64,000 bases of DNA from Acheta domesticus (GCA_031308135.1 JAHLJT010000631.1:143200734-143264733), one strand, 5' to 3'; shown: positions 47,379 to 59,114, counted from the first letter of the stretch. Program-made: numbers and translations. The notes: generated from the letters alone by a model not told the origin.

Positions 47379-49190
47379 ATACGCATATACCGACTAATAT
47401 ATCTAGTGTAGGGAAAGTTATGTAATGCTGCGCGAAAATAAGGCGAATTTTCGGCAGAAAAAAAATTCATTGCAGAGCTCTGATAACGAAAAAGGGCATA
47501 AATCCAGTTGCTAAATATAGAAAAAATCCTCGAATACCTTGTGTAACTAGAATCCCTGATTTGTGCGTCCTTCATACCGAAAAATCAATTGAAAGGAAAA
47601 CGTCCGTTCGTCCATCTGTCCCTCTGTCCTGTGTCTGTGAACAACACTAGCGACTAAACAAGTGGTGTCAAGGTCTCCTATTGGTGGCAGTGGCAAGCCT
47701 CGCGGCACCGTGCCATGCCACGAGCTTCCCTGCGCCACTAGCGTCGGGAGAGTAAACCACGCCGTTTTACAATAGTGATGGCGTTGTCTCTTGCGGCGGG
47801 GAAATGAACTGCGTGTAGAGGCGATTTCGTCGTAGCACTCGTGCCACGGACTCCCGCTCGTGGCATCCACCTTGACAACACTGGCCTAAATAATTAGTAC
47901 GATTTCTTCCAAAAGGCATATTCCCCGGTCAATGTGGTTCCACTCGACCCGCAGTGATTTTGAAAAACTTTCTTAAAAAATTGTGGGTACTTTACAAGAA
48001 AGTCCCCCGGACATTTTCAAAATTTTCTCAAAAACGGCTCTAACTTTTTTCTTTATATTTATTATTACAATAGAGTAAAATACACTATAAATAAAGGTGG
48101 CGTAGGACCTAATTGCACGGTTAACTCTAAATTTTCGAAAATTGCAAAAGTTTGATTTTTTTTCGGCCTCTTCCTACAACTACAAAATTGAAGATGGAGA
48201 TTTTTCCTTCAAATAAAATTTGTTGTCCATATTAAGTTCTTTCATGAAATCATGTACAATGTTTTGAAAATTGTAGTATTTTTCGCACAATAATGCGTGC
48301 AATATGTACATTGTAAAACAGATTTCAATAACAAGATTTTCTCGAAAATAGCTCCAAATTTTTCCTTTAAACTTTTGGTAAGAATAGTGCCTAATGTACT
48401 CTATGAGATGACATGTAACTCATCTTGCTCTATTCTTTTGTTTTTTCAAAAATCACAAAAAACATTTTTTTACTTGTCACTCACGTCGTTAATATTTACA
48501 TTAGCGGAGATTTGTTCACATTATTATATTTTTGAATACATATACTTCAAATAATAATAAATAAAGTTTCTCGAAAACTCAACCATTTTCTGTGATAACA
48601 ACCCCAAAATCCCGCATTTTCAGAAACCCTCAAACGCTATTTTCTCATAAATGGATCCAAATTTGTTTTTCAAAGTTTTCGAACGGATAGTACAAATTGC
48701 ACTCTTTAATATGACATAAAGTTCATTTTGTCATTTGTTTTTTGGTTTTAGAAGAATACACAAATGTAATTTTTTTAAAGATCTCTCACACTGTTAATAT
48801 GCACATTTCCAACAATTTGTAAACACTTTTGTATTTGTGAGTTAATGTACTTCAAATGACTTCTAATGAAGTTTTTCGAAATCACAAAGATTCCTGTAAA
48901 AAAGAGCTTAAATGTTCGCTTTTACAGTAGCACTTAAACGCTATTTTCTTTAAAACGGCTGCAAATGTTTCGAAGAAAATTGTGATTTAGGGGGAGGTTT
49001 AATTGTTCTTTTAATTGTGAAAATAATATTTTCGTTCTTTATGAGGAAACTCAAAGTTTTAGAAAATGTATTTTGAGCGGTGATAGTTGGCATCTGGCAA
49101 GAGTATGGGCCACGTACGAATAGCTAGGCAAGACCAAAGGAAATAGAAAAGTAGTACGGGAAAACGTGTGCCATTCTGTAGCACCACTAA
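47365..49190 (-). repeat. Family A repeat, full length (A13), with nested MITE
   Basis: Reverse copy. The 3' hairpin has perfect outer arms ACTTTCCC (about 47365-47372) and GGGAAAGT (about 47411-47418). It continues through the GTCCGTTCGTCC segment and all modules to the 5' terminus GCCATTCTGTAGCACCACTA near 49189. It is interrupted in the CTAGCGCCTAAAC motif by a 223-bp hAT MITE; without it the copy is about 1.6 kb. Confidence 0.9.
47661..47883 (+). mobile_element. hAT-type MITE, copy 1 (nested)
   Basis: A 223-bp element with inverted ends (left AAGTGGTGTCAAGG, right complement CAGTGTTGTCAAGG) flanked by GACTAAAC (47653-47660) and GCCTAAAT (47884-47891). Uninterrupted family A copies have GCCTAAAC at this site, so each flank differs from the 8-bp target by one base. 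It is colinear with the reverse complement of 58309-58542, sharing TACAATAGNGATGGCGTTG and CCACGGACTCCCGCTCGTGG. No coding capacity. Confidence 0.88.
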
Positions 49191-49689
49191 TTCTTCTTCA
49201 TGTGCGCTTTTTTGGCCCTTTTTGCACAGTTCCCTGCCGCTGTCCTTCCGCCCCTGATCTCGCTTGCCGCCTACCGGTATATCAGAGGCGCGGAGCAGCG
49301 GAACGTAGAACGAAAGCTGTAATTCACGTTTTCTTCGGGCGATTAAAAATAACCCACCTTTATTGCCTTCCGCGTTAGGAAATCGCCCAAGGGACAATGG
49401 TTGCCCAGAAGTAAGAAGTCATAAAGAGAACCGCTATTTTACTTCCAGCGTGTCCGACGAGAAATGTACGAGTGTGGCCCTTCCCCCGGCTACTGAAAAA
49501 TATCGTCGAAATGTTAATGAGAGTCCTCTAAGAAGTCTAGGTTTAATAAATAATGTATATCGTTACTATGCCTGCGTTCTTGTGGAGTGTTTCTTACATA
49601 ATGAGGCGAAGACAAATAGCGGGTATTACGATTCCGAATGCAAGGAAAGCGATTAAGGCAATGCAAATAAGGAATGATAATTCTTACGA
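49191..49689. other. Unannotated stretch
   Basis: Mixed composition. Frames of 112, 70, 97 and 92 codons overlap on both strands with no domain. Confidence 0.4.
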
Positions 49690-49830
49690 GTGGTGTCGGG
49701 TCTTCTCGACGCCCACTGCGCTGCGAGGCATCCCCGCCAGGCTCAGCGGCCGAGCGACCTCTCTCTTCAGGGGAATCACCGGGGGCGAGGGCGGGGGCGG
49801 CGGCGGACTCTTCCGACGAGGAAATGTGTG
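49690..49830. other. CpG-rich block 16
   Basis: Short GC-rich patch with GGGCGAGGGCGGGGGCGGCG near 49783. No gene evidence. Confidence 0.5.
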
Positions 49831-49953
49831 AAAACTAGTGCAGCGAGAGGAACCAAATATGAAAGTAGCGAAATCGTATTCCCAAGGATTTTTTTTATGA
49901 AAATAAGACAAACCTTTGTGGGATAATCCGTTTGTTACTATTACAACGTAAGA

Positions 49954-50108
49954 GGCAAGCGGGTGGCAAGCAGTCAAAGACACATGACCACCAGCAAGAG
50001 TCAAACGGCAAAGCAACCGGCTACAAGCAACTGGCAACAAGCAACCGACAAGAAGCCATCTGTCACAAGCATTCGACCAGAAGCAACTGACTGGAAACAA
50101 TCGACACT
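49954..50108 (+). repeat. 14-bp minisatellite, about 11 diverged units
   Basis: Seven units in exact 14-bp register run from 50011 to 50108, starting AAGCAACCGGCTAC, AAGCAACTGGCAAC, AAGCAACCGACAAG. More degenerate units lie upstream (49968-50009) after a 1-bp shift. The consensus is about AAGCAACYGRCNAC. The register is not a multiple of three, so it is not a coding repeat. Confidence 0.85.
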
Positions 50109-50395
50109 ATTAAATATGGAAAAAATAGTTTTATTGGACGCTGGTACGTTCCTTATTATTATGAAGTAATATTAGTCAATGCTGTTCTATTTTATTGGTT
50201 TGCTATGTTTTATTAATTTGTTTTGCATATTCTCTTTCTATTATCTTTATTTTCTTTCCTTTTTCAATTGAGCATTTCTTGAAAAATAATTTTTTGTTTA
50301 TCATCTGTCTTTTCTTTGATAAGCGATTTTTTTCGAAATACGCACTGAAATTGGGGTTTTGCCTTGTGGTGGGTAAATAACTAAGTAAATAAACA

Positions 50396-50930
50396 AGCGG
50401 CGACCGAGGAGAAGCAACGGCGCGGCGGGTCGCGAGTTCGTGGGCCGGCTGGGCCGGGCCGGGGCCCTGGAGGTCGCGCGTGCGCCGCATAATGGAGTGG
50501 CCGCGTCAGCCGCTGACAAGCAGCCGTTTTAAATATTCATTTGCCAACGGGAACTCTCGGCGGGCGCGCTTTTTGCCACTGCGCCGCCGCGCAGGCGGCG
50601 GCGAGGGGCTAGTGACGGTGGTGACGGCTGGAGGTGGCCGTAGAAGTGGAAGCGGCGCTGGGACGGGGACGGAGGCAGGGGCGGGGCTGGGGTCGTGGGC
50701 GTAGGCGGTGCCGATAGAGATTTAGGAGGCAGGGCCGGAGGAGGAGCGTTGGCGATGGCGATGGGGGGGGGGCGCGGGGGCGGGGTAGTTGGCGCGGCGA
50801 GCGCCCGGTGGCGACCTGCGCGCCTACGCGGCTTTCTCTGAGCGAGTGGGGCCCCGGGTCGAAAGGCGAACGGCGGAACAATGACCGCCTCTCTCAGGGC
50901 GCGCAGACACGTCTCTTTTTGCCTCATTAG
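50396..50930. other. CpG-rich block 17
   Basis: A 530-bp island, G-rich on plus at about 50590-50790, with runs of G near 50764. Minus frames of 132 and 90 codons are Pro/Arg/Ala-rich artefacts. Confidence 0.65.
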
Positions 50931-52260
50931 GGGTTTTGTACTTCACTTGCATCAGCAGCGCCTTAAAGGAGATTCTGCCCTCTCCTGGGGAATCAAGATG
51001 CATTTTCTCAGATTCCTCTTGTTATAATATCTCATTGTCTTATTCTCACGTTCTTTTCAGATGATCTCCCCTACAGATAACGATACTTATACCGAATTAT
51101 TACCCTTGTGCCTTTTCCTTTAATTTTGCAACGGTTAAGAAACAACATGATGCAATAAAGTACCGGTTCCGAATATCTACTGCCTTACAGTTCGCATAAG
51201 AGTAGCCTGTCATGTTTCCTTACTTCCTTCAAATCCAAACAAAAATGCACAAATTTGTCGTAGTTTTACTACATTTTATAATGAAATGTGAAGGGTGGCA
51301 CTGGTAAACACGGTTATTTGCTTACATTTCTTTGTGTTTTCGAAATAATTACTCATAGTAAGGTATTTCAATTTCAAATATATAGTAAGAATTTTTACAT
51401 CATACAATAACCAGGTTTTAAAGAAATTAAATTAACTCCCTTTTCAAGACCAAATGTTATAGATTTATTCTAAAGTGGTTGAACCGAGATAGGGCATCAA
51501 AATAAAAATGAATCACTGAAAATCGCAATATATTAATTTTGGTAGTGGTACAACGCCAATGCAGCGGCTACATTGAGTTCCACGTGTCACATCAATAATA
51601 CCTGGGCAAAATACCTACATCGCCTAAATAACCATCCAAATATTCTAGTCATCAATTGACTTGACAATAGTGACATTGTCAGACGACTTCAACGACATCA
51701 TCCTTCAGAACGTGCATTTCGACTGTCAATGGTTCATTTCAGAAATTTTTTCTTCTATGCATTTATCATTTTATATATCTATTATTGTATATTTATCAAA
51801 TATGTTTAGTGCAGTTTGTTAACTATTAATAATGCAACATTAGTGCCTTATGGTCAAAATTGCAAAATAAACTATGATAATAAAAAAACTTGTCTCGTGA
51901 TCAGCGAGTTTTGAGATTTCTAGCGGCAGTAGCGAAATTGACGAAAATACTTATAAATATTTTCTAACCACCGAAATTACTTGTATTTCTCACATTTTTA
52001 TATTCAACAGAAAATGATGATTTCTATGCATTAATAGACATTCAATGTAATAAAAAGAAAGAAATGTGAATAATATGGTGTCTGCAATTGGCTCAAACTT
52101 GGATTAGATTTGTCGAAAGAAGCCTTTATAATGATGTACAAAGAAACCCTAAAATCAAGACAATGGTTTCTGTCTCATTTCTGCCATAAACTTTCGCCCC
52201 TCCGCCGGTGGAAGAGGAAGACGTAAGGAGTTCAAAACAATATTCTATATTATATTCCAC
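50931..52260. other. Unannotated AT-rich stretch
   Basis: I see no gene or repeat here. Confidence 0.5.
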
Positions 52261-52685
52261 TTCTTTCTCTCTCTCTTCTTATCTCTCTCTTTCTCTCTCT
52301 CATTCTCTCTTTCTCTCCTTCTCTTTCTCTCCCTCTTTCTTTTTCTCTCTTTTTCTCTCTTTCTCTATCTTTCTCTCTCTCGCTCTCTTTCTTTCTATCT
52401 CTCACTTTCTTTCTCTTTCTTATCTGTCTCTCTTTCTCTCTATCTCTCACGTTCTTTCTTTCTTTTCTCTCTTTCTTTTTATCTCTCGTTCTTTCTCTCT
52501 CTTTTCTTCCTCGCACTCTTTCTTTCTCCCTCTTTCTCTCTCGCTCTCTTTCTCTCTCTCTTTCGCTTTCTTTCTTTCTCTCTTTCTTTCTCGCTCTTTC
52601 TTTCCCTCTCCCTCTCTTTATTTGCCTCTCGCTCTCTTTCTCTATCGCTCTTTTTTCGCTCTCTTTCGCTCTCGCTCTCTTTCGT
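52261..52685 (+). repeat. Polypyrimidine (CTTT/CT)n tract
   Basis: About 425 bp of nearly pure C/T on plus, TCTTTCTCTC-type units with irregular period. The 183-codon Ser/Phe/Leu frame and the minus Arg/Glu/Lys frame across it are products of the simple sequence. Confidence 0.95.
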
Positions 52686-52867
52686 GCGCAGTACGCACGT
52701 TTAACTCATCTGCTGATGGACTTGTGGCGTGTGTCTCGTATCTCCTTTGCAAACATTAATATTAATTTAAGATATTTTCCCTGAAATCGATTTATGTATT
52801 CCTTACGATGGCATCCAACGATTTTATTATACTAAATTTACTTAACTCATATCCTTCCCTTTAACTT

Positions 52868-54125
52868 CTTAATTTTAACTCACAAATAAAATAGTGTTTA
52901 CAAATTGCTGGAAATAGGCATATTAACGGTTTGAGAGATCTTTCAAAAAATTACATTTGTGTAATTTTTTAAAAAGACAAAAAATACCCCATAATGAACT
53001 TTACGTCATATTAAAGTATGGAATTAGCACTATCCGTTCCAAAAGTTTGAAGAAAAAATTTGAAGATATTTAAGAGAAAATAGCGTTTGAGCGTTTCTGA
53101 AAATGCGGAAATTTGTCTTAGTGTGAGAAAATGGTTGAGTTTTCGAGAAACGTAACCATTTAAAGCACATGTATGTATGTATAAATATGTACTCATAAAT
53201 ATTGCCGCTAATATAAATTACTATAAATATTATAATAAGATATATAACTACTATAAATATTAAGGACGAGATCAGACAAAAAATTACATTTTTACAACTT
53301 TTGAAGAAACAAAATAATAAAGCAATATGGCGTTTATGTCATCTCATAGAGTACATTTAACACTATATCTACCAAAAGCTACAAAAAATAATACGGAGCC
53401 GTTTTTGAGAAAATATTGTTTTCGTATTTTTTTTAAAAACTGCACATACTGCATGCAATATTCCGCAAACATTACTAAAATTTTCAAGAAAATGGACATG
53501 ACCTAAAAAAAATAATGTACTATGAATAAATTTTATTTGAAGGAAAAATCTCTATCTGTAATTTTGTAGCTGGAGGAAGCCGCGGAATAAAATTAAAACT
53601 TTTGCCATTTTCAAAAATTCAGAGTTAACCATGAAAATCGCGCCTATGCCACTTTGATAAATGTATTTTACTCTATTCATACAAGCAATTTAAAGAAAAA
53701 ATTGGAGATGTTTTTTAGAAAACTTTGAAAATGTCCGGGGGAATTCATGTAAAGTACCCCCAAATTTAATGAATGTTTTTCAAAATCGCTGAGCTTCGAC
53801 TCAGGCCAGATAGAATTTGGAAAAAAAAAATCGTACCCATAGTTTAGACGTTAGTGTTGTTCACATACACCGGACAGACGGACGGACGTTTTCCTTTCAA
53901 TTGGTTTTTCGGTATCAAGGACCCACAAAAGAGGAGTTCTGGCTACACCACGTGTTAGGGGATTTTTTTCTTAATTTAGCAACTGGTTTTATCCACTTTT
54001 TCGTTATCAGCGCCCAGCAACGAATTTTTTTCTGCCGAAAATTCGCCATTTTTTCGCGCAGCATTACATAACGTTCCCTATACAATGTATATTACTTTGT
54101 ATGTACGTAAACAGGAATGTAAAAT
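52868..54125 (+). repeat. Family A repeat, 5'-truncated (A10)
   Basis: It begins inside the first module (AACTCACAAATAAAATAGTG) and runs to the terminus near 54124. It has CGGACAGACGGACGGACG, a TTCGGTATCAAGGACCCAC segment and a hairpin with weak arms. It directly abuts reverse copy A11. Confidence 0.88.
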
Positions 54126-54600
54126 ATCTCCTAACTCTTGGAGTAGCGAGAATCTCTGGTTTGTGGTCCATGATATCGAAAAACCAATTGAAAGCAAAAC
54201 TTCCGTCTTGCCGTCCGTCCGTCTGTAAATACCACTAGCGCCTAAACAATACGCAGGATTTCTTTTCGAAGTAACCCCAGTCAATGCTTTGAGATTTTTG
54301 AAAACTTTCTTCAAAATTTGGGGGGGATTTACATGAAAACCCCGGACATTTTAAAAATTTGTTCTTATTATTTTATTAATGAGTACATATGCTTTAAATA
54401 ATGTCACGTAAAGTTTCGCGAGAACTCTATTGTTTTCTTGAAAAGTAGCACAAATTTCCGCATTTTCAGTAACGCTCTATCGCCATTTTTTCACAAAGGG
54501 CGCCAAATTTTTTCTTCCAACTTTTGGAACGGATAGTGCTAATTGCACTCTTTAATATGATGTAAAGTTTATTTTCAGGTTGTTCTTTTTTTCGTATACC
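54126..54600 (-). repeat. Family A repeat fragment with internal deletion (A11)
   Basis: Reverse copy beginning at about GGTTTGTGGTCCATGATATC, with GTCCGTCCGTCTG and CACTAGCGCCTAAAC, then a jump at about 54362 into the middle module (GAGTACATATGCTTTAAATA). The terminal hairpin is missing. Confidence 0.8.
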
Positions 54601-54624
54601 ACCTTACGTATACCACCTTTATAG

Positions 54625-55019
54625 ATGTAGTTTATTCTCAGAAGAAAAAAATTGGAGCAGTTTTTTGAGAAAATTTTGAGAATGTCCGCGGGGCTTCTTG
54701 ATAAGTACTCCGGAATTTTGAAGAAAGTTTTCAAAATCGACCGCCTTGAGTCGAGCCATATTGATTGGGAAATATCAATTTTGAAAAAAATCCTATGTAT
54801 GGTTTATACGACAGTCGTGTTCACAGATGGATAGACCGACGGACGAACAGACGGACGAACAAACAAACGGACGGACTTTTGAAAAAATAACACTTTTTTG
54901 GTGTAAGGGGCTCCAAAAAGTGCATTTCTCTTGAAATCTCGAAATCGATTTTCCGCAGCATTACATAACTTTTCCTGCACTACGTATATTACTCCATAAG
55001 TAAGGGAAAGTAAAAAACA
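54625..55019 (+). repeat. Family A repeat, 3' part (A12)
   Basis: Plus-strand 3' part from AAAAAATTGGAGCAG to the terminus, with ACGGACGAACAGACGGACG and a hairpin end ACTTTTCC...GGGAAAGT at about 54967-55009. The long-TIR element begins only a few bases after this terminus. Confidence 0.85.
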
Positions 55020-55021
55020 TA

Positions 55022-55874
55022 GCTCACAATTTTAGGCTAATTAAATGCCCTATTACCAAACTTTAGACTCTTGTAATTTTCTCAAAAACCAGTGTTCAGC
55101 CAGCTTTAGAATAAAGCCAGATAACATGAAATTAACGTTAGAACAAAACTACTTACAGACGAATTATAGGCTGAACAAAAGTTAATATTATTAATAAATA
55201 TTAATATTTAGTTTTGTAAACAATTAATAATAAATCGCAACATTATTCCACTCGAGACATACCATTCCAATCATAATAATTTTTAAACTGAAAACAAATC
55301 AAAAATTAAAGTTAGAACAATGCTACTTATATACGAATGATAGCCTCACCAAACGTATTAATATATTAATCATTATTAATGATTATTATTGTAAAATTTA
55401 ACTCGAGGCAGACCATCCAACACGCAATGATTTTTAAACTAACGAGCAGAAGATTGGGAAGACGAAAGACAGTATACTTTTAACATACTATTCATAACAT
55501 TACATACTATTCGCCGATATATCTTTGAATTAAGTGCTCGTCAACTTCAGTTAAAAATGTCTTAACAATACAATCCACCCGCTCAAGTAAACTCTCTGGG
55601 AGACTTCTCAAATCGTACTAACTTTTAAACTAGAGGGAAGAACACAGTTTCCATTCATTATATCATACATGTGATCACGTACTATTTATTGATACATCCC
55701 TTGAATGATCAGTTTTTTCAGTACAATCAGTTTCTTCTAATTTTAAGTTTTAATTTTATGTCAGCGAGCTTTATTCTAAATCTGGCTGAACACTAATTTT
55801 TGAGAAAATTACAAGAGCCTAAAATTTGGGGATAGAGCATTTAATTAGCCTATAATTATCCTAAAATTATGAGC
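55022..55874. mobile_element. Long-TIR (foldback-like) non-autonomous element
   Basis: The ends are inverted repeats of roughly 110-125 bp: left arm 55022-55135 and right arm about 55748-55874, both reading inward GCTCAYAATTTTAGG...TTAGTGTTCAGCCAG-type sequence, with a 10-12 bp insertion in the right arm. The element is flanked by TA (55020-55021 and 55875-55876). The interior holds about three diverged units anchored by TTTTAAACT at about 55281, 55432 and 55623 and AT-rich palindromes. No coding frame. TA flanks suggest mobilisation by a Tc1/mariner-type transposase. Confidence 0.75.
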
Positions 55875-55923
55875 TACTTTTCTTTGTGTTCTTTCTAGTT
55901 TGTTAGCCAGATTTCTGGACATG

Positions 55924-56252
55924 GAAACCCCCCTTAGCCGGATCAAGCTCTAAGCTTCCCGACACGTGTGCTGCATGCCCGTGTGTGTTAAAGTAAGTGG
56001 TAAGGAAGAAGAAGAAACGTGGTCCATGGCCTGTTTGTTAGGGTACTGTTCCGGCATTTCCCTTGGGTTGATGGGAGAAACCACAGGAATCTACCGATCT
56101 ACGTATAGATCAGCCGCTAGAATTCTCCCTCAAACAGACGCTGAACTAGCTATGTGGCTAGGATCGAATTTCCTGCCCCTGTTGGGACTCGAACCCTAGG
56201 ATCTCTCGGCCAGTGACATCAATTGATGCCCTGAGCCACCCAAACCGCTGGT
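55924..56252 (-). mobile_element. tRNA-derived SINE, family B copy 4, intact pol III boxes
   Basis: Minus-strand copy truncated at its 3' side. Box A TGGCTCAGGG (complement at 56229-56238) and box B GGGTTCGAGTCCC (complement at 56184-56196) are both intact, making this the best-preserved head of family B. The body includes CAGTACCCTAACAAACAGG and GTGTCGGGAAG. No (ATCA)n tail is present. Confidence 0.82.
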
Positions 56253-56259
56253 ATTTATT

Positions 56260-56500
56260 AGAGTAAATGCAGCCATGTCGCTTGGCCATTGCAGCCCCGC
56301 TTCCCTGCCGCGGCGTGTGCGCATGCGGAGTCGTGGGTGGGAGTTTCGGATGCATTGCCCTAGTGGCTGCAGGCCGTTCATTTGTAAGAGGAGCCCACCC
56401 CAGCGCTGCCCCCGCGCGAACAGACGACGAACGACCGCGCGTACCTTTCCACTTTCAGCTGTGCTTTCCCTCTCCGCGCCCCTCTCGACCCTAGGTGACG
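56260..56500. other. CpG-rich block 18
   Basis: Small CpG-dense patch next to the SINE head. Frames on both strands are compositional. Confidence 0.55.
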
Positions 56501-58300
56501 GATGTTCTTCTTGACGGATGTATTTATCATCCATTTTTTTAAGCCGATCTTTTTTTATGATCATCTATGATTTTTGTTTTACGTAGACAATAACGTTTAA
56601 AATTTAAAAAGTCCATCGTCAAAAATATCTATAATAATTTTCAGTTATTCATAAATTGAATAATCTTCACACCAAAGTGACCAAGGGTGAAAAATAATTT
56701 GGACTGAAGAGCGAACGCTCTGCAACCACACCCTCCTTAATTTATTAACCCTTTACCCGGACTATTCGATGCAGTTTCAAATGAGCCGTTTGAAATGTCA
56801 CTGCTTACAAATGCTGATGAACGCGTACGTGGAAGTCAAGGAGACAGTAGTCTCTTGTAATTTTAACAGTGAGAAAATAGTATCAGTTTTGTTGATCTAG
56901 ATTCACTTGAATGTTATCCTTCCTAGAGTAAAAGGGAGTTCACATGACATTCACTTATTTTTATCTCGTTTATACGAGAATATCAAAAACAGGAATGATA
57001 TATCCGTCGAGAAGAGCAAACTGATAATTTTTCTAAGAATTTCTTTTTGTTATTTTCCTTCTTTTAAGTTTGATTCAACTACACTCAGCTACCAAATAGC
57101 ATTTGAGTAATTGTTGTTTCGTACCAGTTTTGTTGATATAAACTTTAGAGAATGATGCTGCAATTGAAGCTCGGAAGTCGTTTAGTCATAGCAGTATTAA
57201 GCAATCGATTGCACATCGGTAGTGATTAACTGGTCTTGCAGCAAGCTAGGAAGTTTAAAGTCGTAGACGTCCCTTGCGTTCAACAACTGTTTATCCTATG
57301 ACAAGGATACAACATGAATCAGTTTCTTCAAACTACTGCCAATTATTATTTATAGTACGTAGCCTACAAGTCCAGTCATTTCTAAAACTAAATATGAGTT
57401 AATGTCATTGGTGTGTAATGAAACAGAAGAAAATAATGAAGGAAAAAAAGGAAATAAAAACCCAACGATGACTAATTGAACTTAGATTAGGATATTGGTA
57501 ATGTATTTATCTTTGAATGGTGCAGTGATTTGTATTACATTTTGAAGTAGTAGAACAATATGTGTTCTCACAAGGAGCTTCTGTGAAAGTTTTGAACATA
57601 ATAAGCAATTTCAAATTCTACATATCCGAGATTATTAGAAGATAGAAGTAAATCATATTTATTATAATATCGTAAACGTTTCAAGTATACAACACTTATG
57701 TTGCATTGTTAAAAATAACCGAACAACCCAACTCCAAGCTCGTTGGCTCGTAATTTGTACCATGTTATTACTCTATTTTCCGCACACAAACTTTCAAACA
57801 CATACAATCTCTTTTACCATTCGGGCAACAGATGAACACACCCCAAAATTACTCCTGGTTCAGTATTTCCATTTAAGTGAACCTCGCTAGAAATCGCAGC
57901 GGCTGTGGTTACAGCACCGCCTCCTCTGCCTCCATCCACACTGTTTAAGCCAAACACCAAAGGAAATTAATAATAAGAATCACGCCTTAATGACAGCTTA
58001 TCGCGATTGTTCTCGGGAATTCATTGCACAGGCGCTCGTAACTCCACGTGCCGTTAACCGCGCGAGCTCCAACAAGTGCTCTTGACTCCTCGTTTTTCCG
58101 CCTGTCACGGAAACTTAGATTGAAAGGCAAATCAAATACGACACACTCGAGTGCGCTCCTTGAATTTTGTAATGGGACCTCGTCGTGGGGTAAAATTGCT
58201 ACGTAAGCTCCAGAGTTCTGGGGATCTATTACCTCAGAGGTGGCTGCCATGGAGCGGGACGGAGGAGAGTATACGTACGTACAAGGGCGGGGAAGCTAGC
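56501..58300. other. Unannotated stretch
   Basis: TTAACCCTTTACCCGG at 56747-56762 resembles a piggyBac-type end, but no partner end was found. A minus frame at 57987-58250 (87 codons) and a plus frame at 56907-57110 are unrecognised. Confidence 0.45.
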
Positions 58301-58308
58301 ACGTAAAG

Positions 58309-58542
58309 CAGTGCTGTCAAGGGCGATGCCACGAGCGGGAGTCCGTGGCAAGAGTGCCACGACAAAATCGCCCCTTCTTGTAGTTCGTCATCCCGCCACC
58401 AGAGACAACGCCATCCCTATTGTAAAATGGCGGGATTACTAATAGTTTCCTTATCCGATGCTAGTTCCGCAGAATAGCTCGTGGCATGCTATGGAGCCAC
58501 AACGCGTGATACTGCCACCAGTAGAAGACCTTGACACCACTG
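58309..58542 (-). mobile_element. hAT-type MITE, copy 2
   Basis: A 234-bp element with ends CAGTGCTGTCAAGG and the complement of CAGTGGTGTCAAGG, flanked by a perfect 8-bp duplication ACGTAAAG (58301-58308 and 58543-58550). CAG-type ends plus an 8-bp duplication are hallmarks of the hAT superfamily. GTGGCA/TGCCAC motifs recur near both ends. It is the opposite orientation to copy 1 and has no coding capacity. Confidence 0.92.
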
Positions 58543-58884
58543 ACGTAAAGTTTCAAAGACTTATGCGGTATCGGAAATATCACGCGCTCTCAATTTCTTA
58601 TAGTAATTCTTGACATCACATGCGATTTTGTGAACAAGTGAGAAAGCTTTTTCAAAACACAAGACGTCATCATGACTCTTATATTTTGGTATACATCAAT
58701 AATAAAAGGTCAATCAAAGCTAAAATGAATACTGAATCGTAGCAACAGAATATACCTGCTTTTATGACAACGATGACTTCAAATCTTGATGAAGCTGGCA
58801 CAAACATTTCTGTACAACGTGAAAAACTGAGGGTCATTTCAGAAGCCATGGCAACTATTTTATATATTCCCTAAAGCTCTGCAA

Positions 58885-59112
58885 TCAGGCGAAAACAACC
58901 ACTCGAGACTCTCGGGCTCCGCGCCGACGCTCGGCGAAGGGAGGGGGACCTTGCTCGGGGGGGAAGAGATAGCTGTTTAACGGATATTTCGACCGGCCGC
59001 CTTGCGGCTCCCGCCGAGACTCGGGAGTCGGCGAACGCCCGAACGCTCGAGCGCTCGGCCGCTCGGCCGGCGCCGGACCGCTCGGTGGCTTCGCCCCTCA
59101 ATGCATGTACGG
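58885..59112. other. CpG-rich block 19
   Basis: Contains stacked palindromic motifs (GCTCGAGCGCTCGGCCGCTC) and CTCCCGCCGAGACTCGGGAG. A 103-codon minus frame is compositional. Confidence 0.6.
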
Positions 59113-59114
59113 GA

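Noticed and set aside
52208..52759. 183-codon Ser/Leu/Phe-rich frame resembling a membrane protein
   Set aside because: Product of the CT-rich tract, not a transmembrane protein.
56747..56762. piggyBac-like end TTAACCCTTTACCCGG
   Set aside because: No matching inverted end or second TTAA partner at a plausible distance was found; could be chance.
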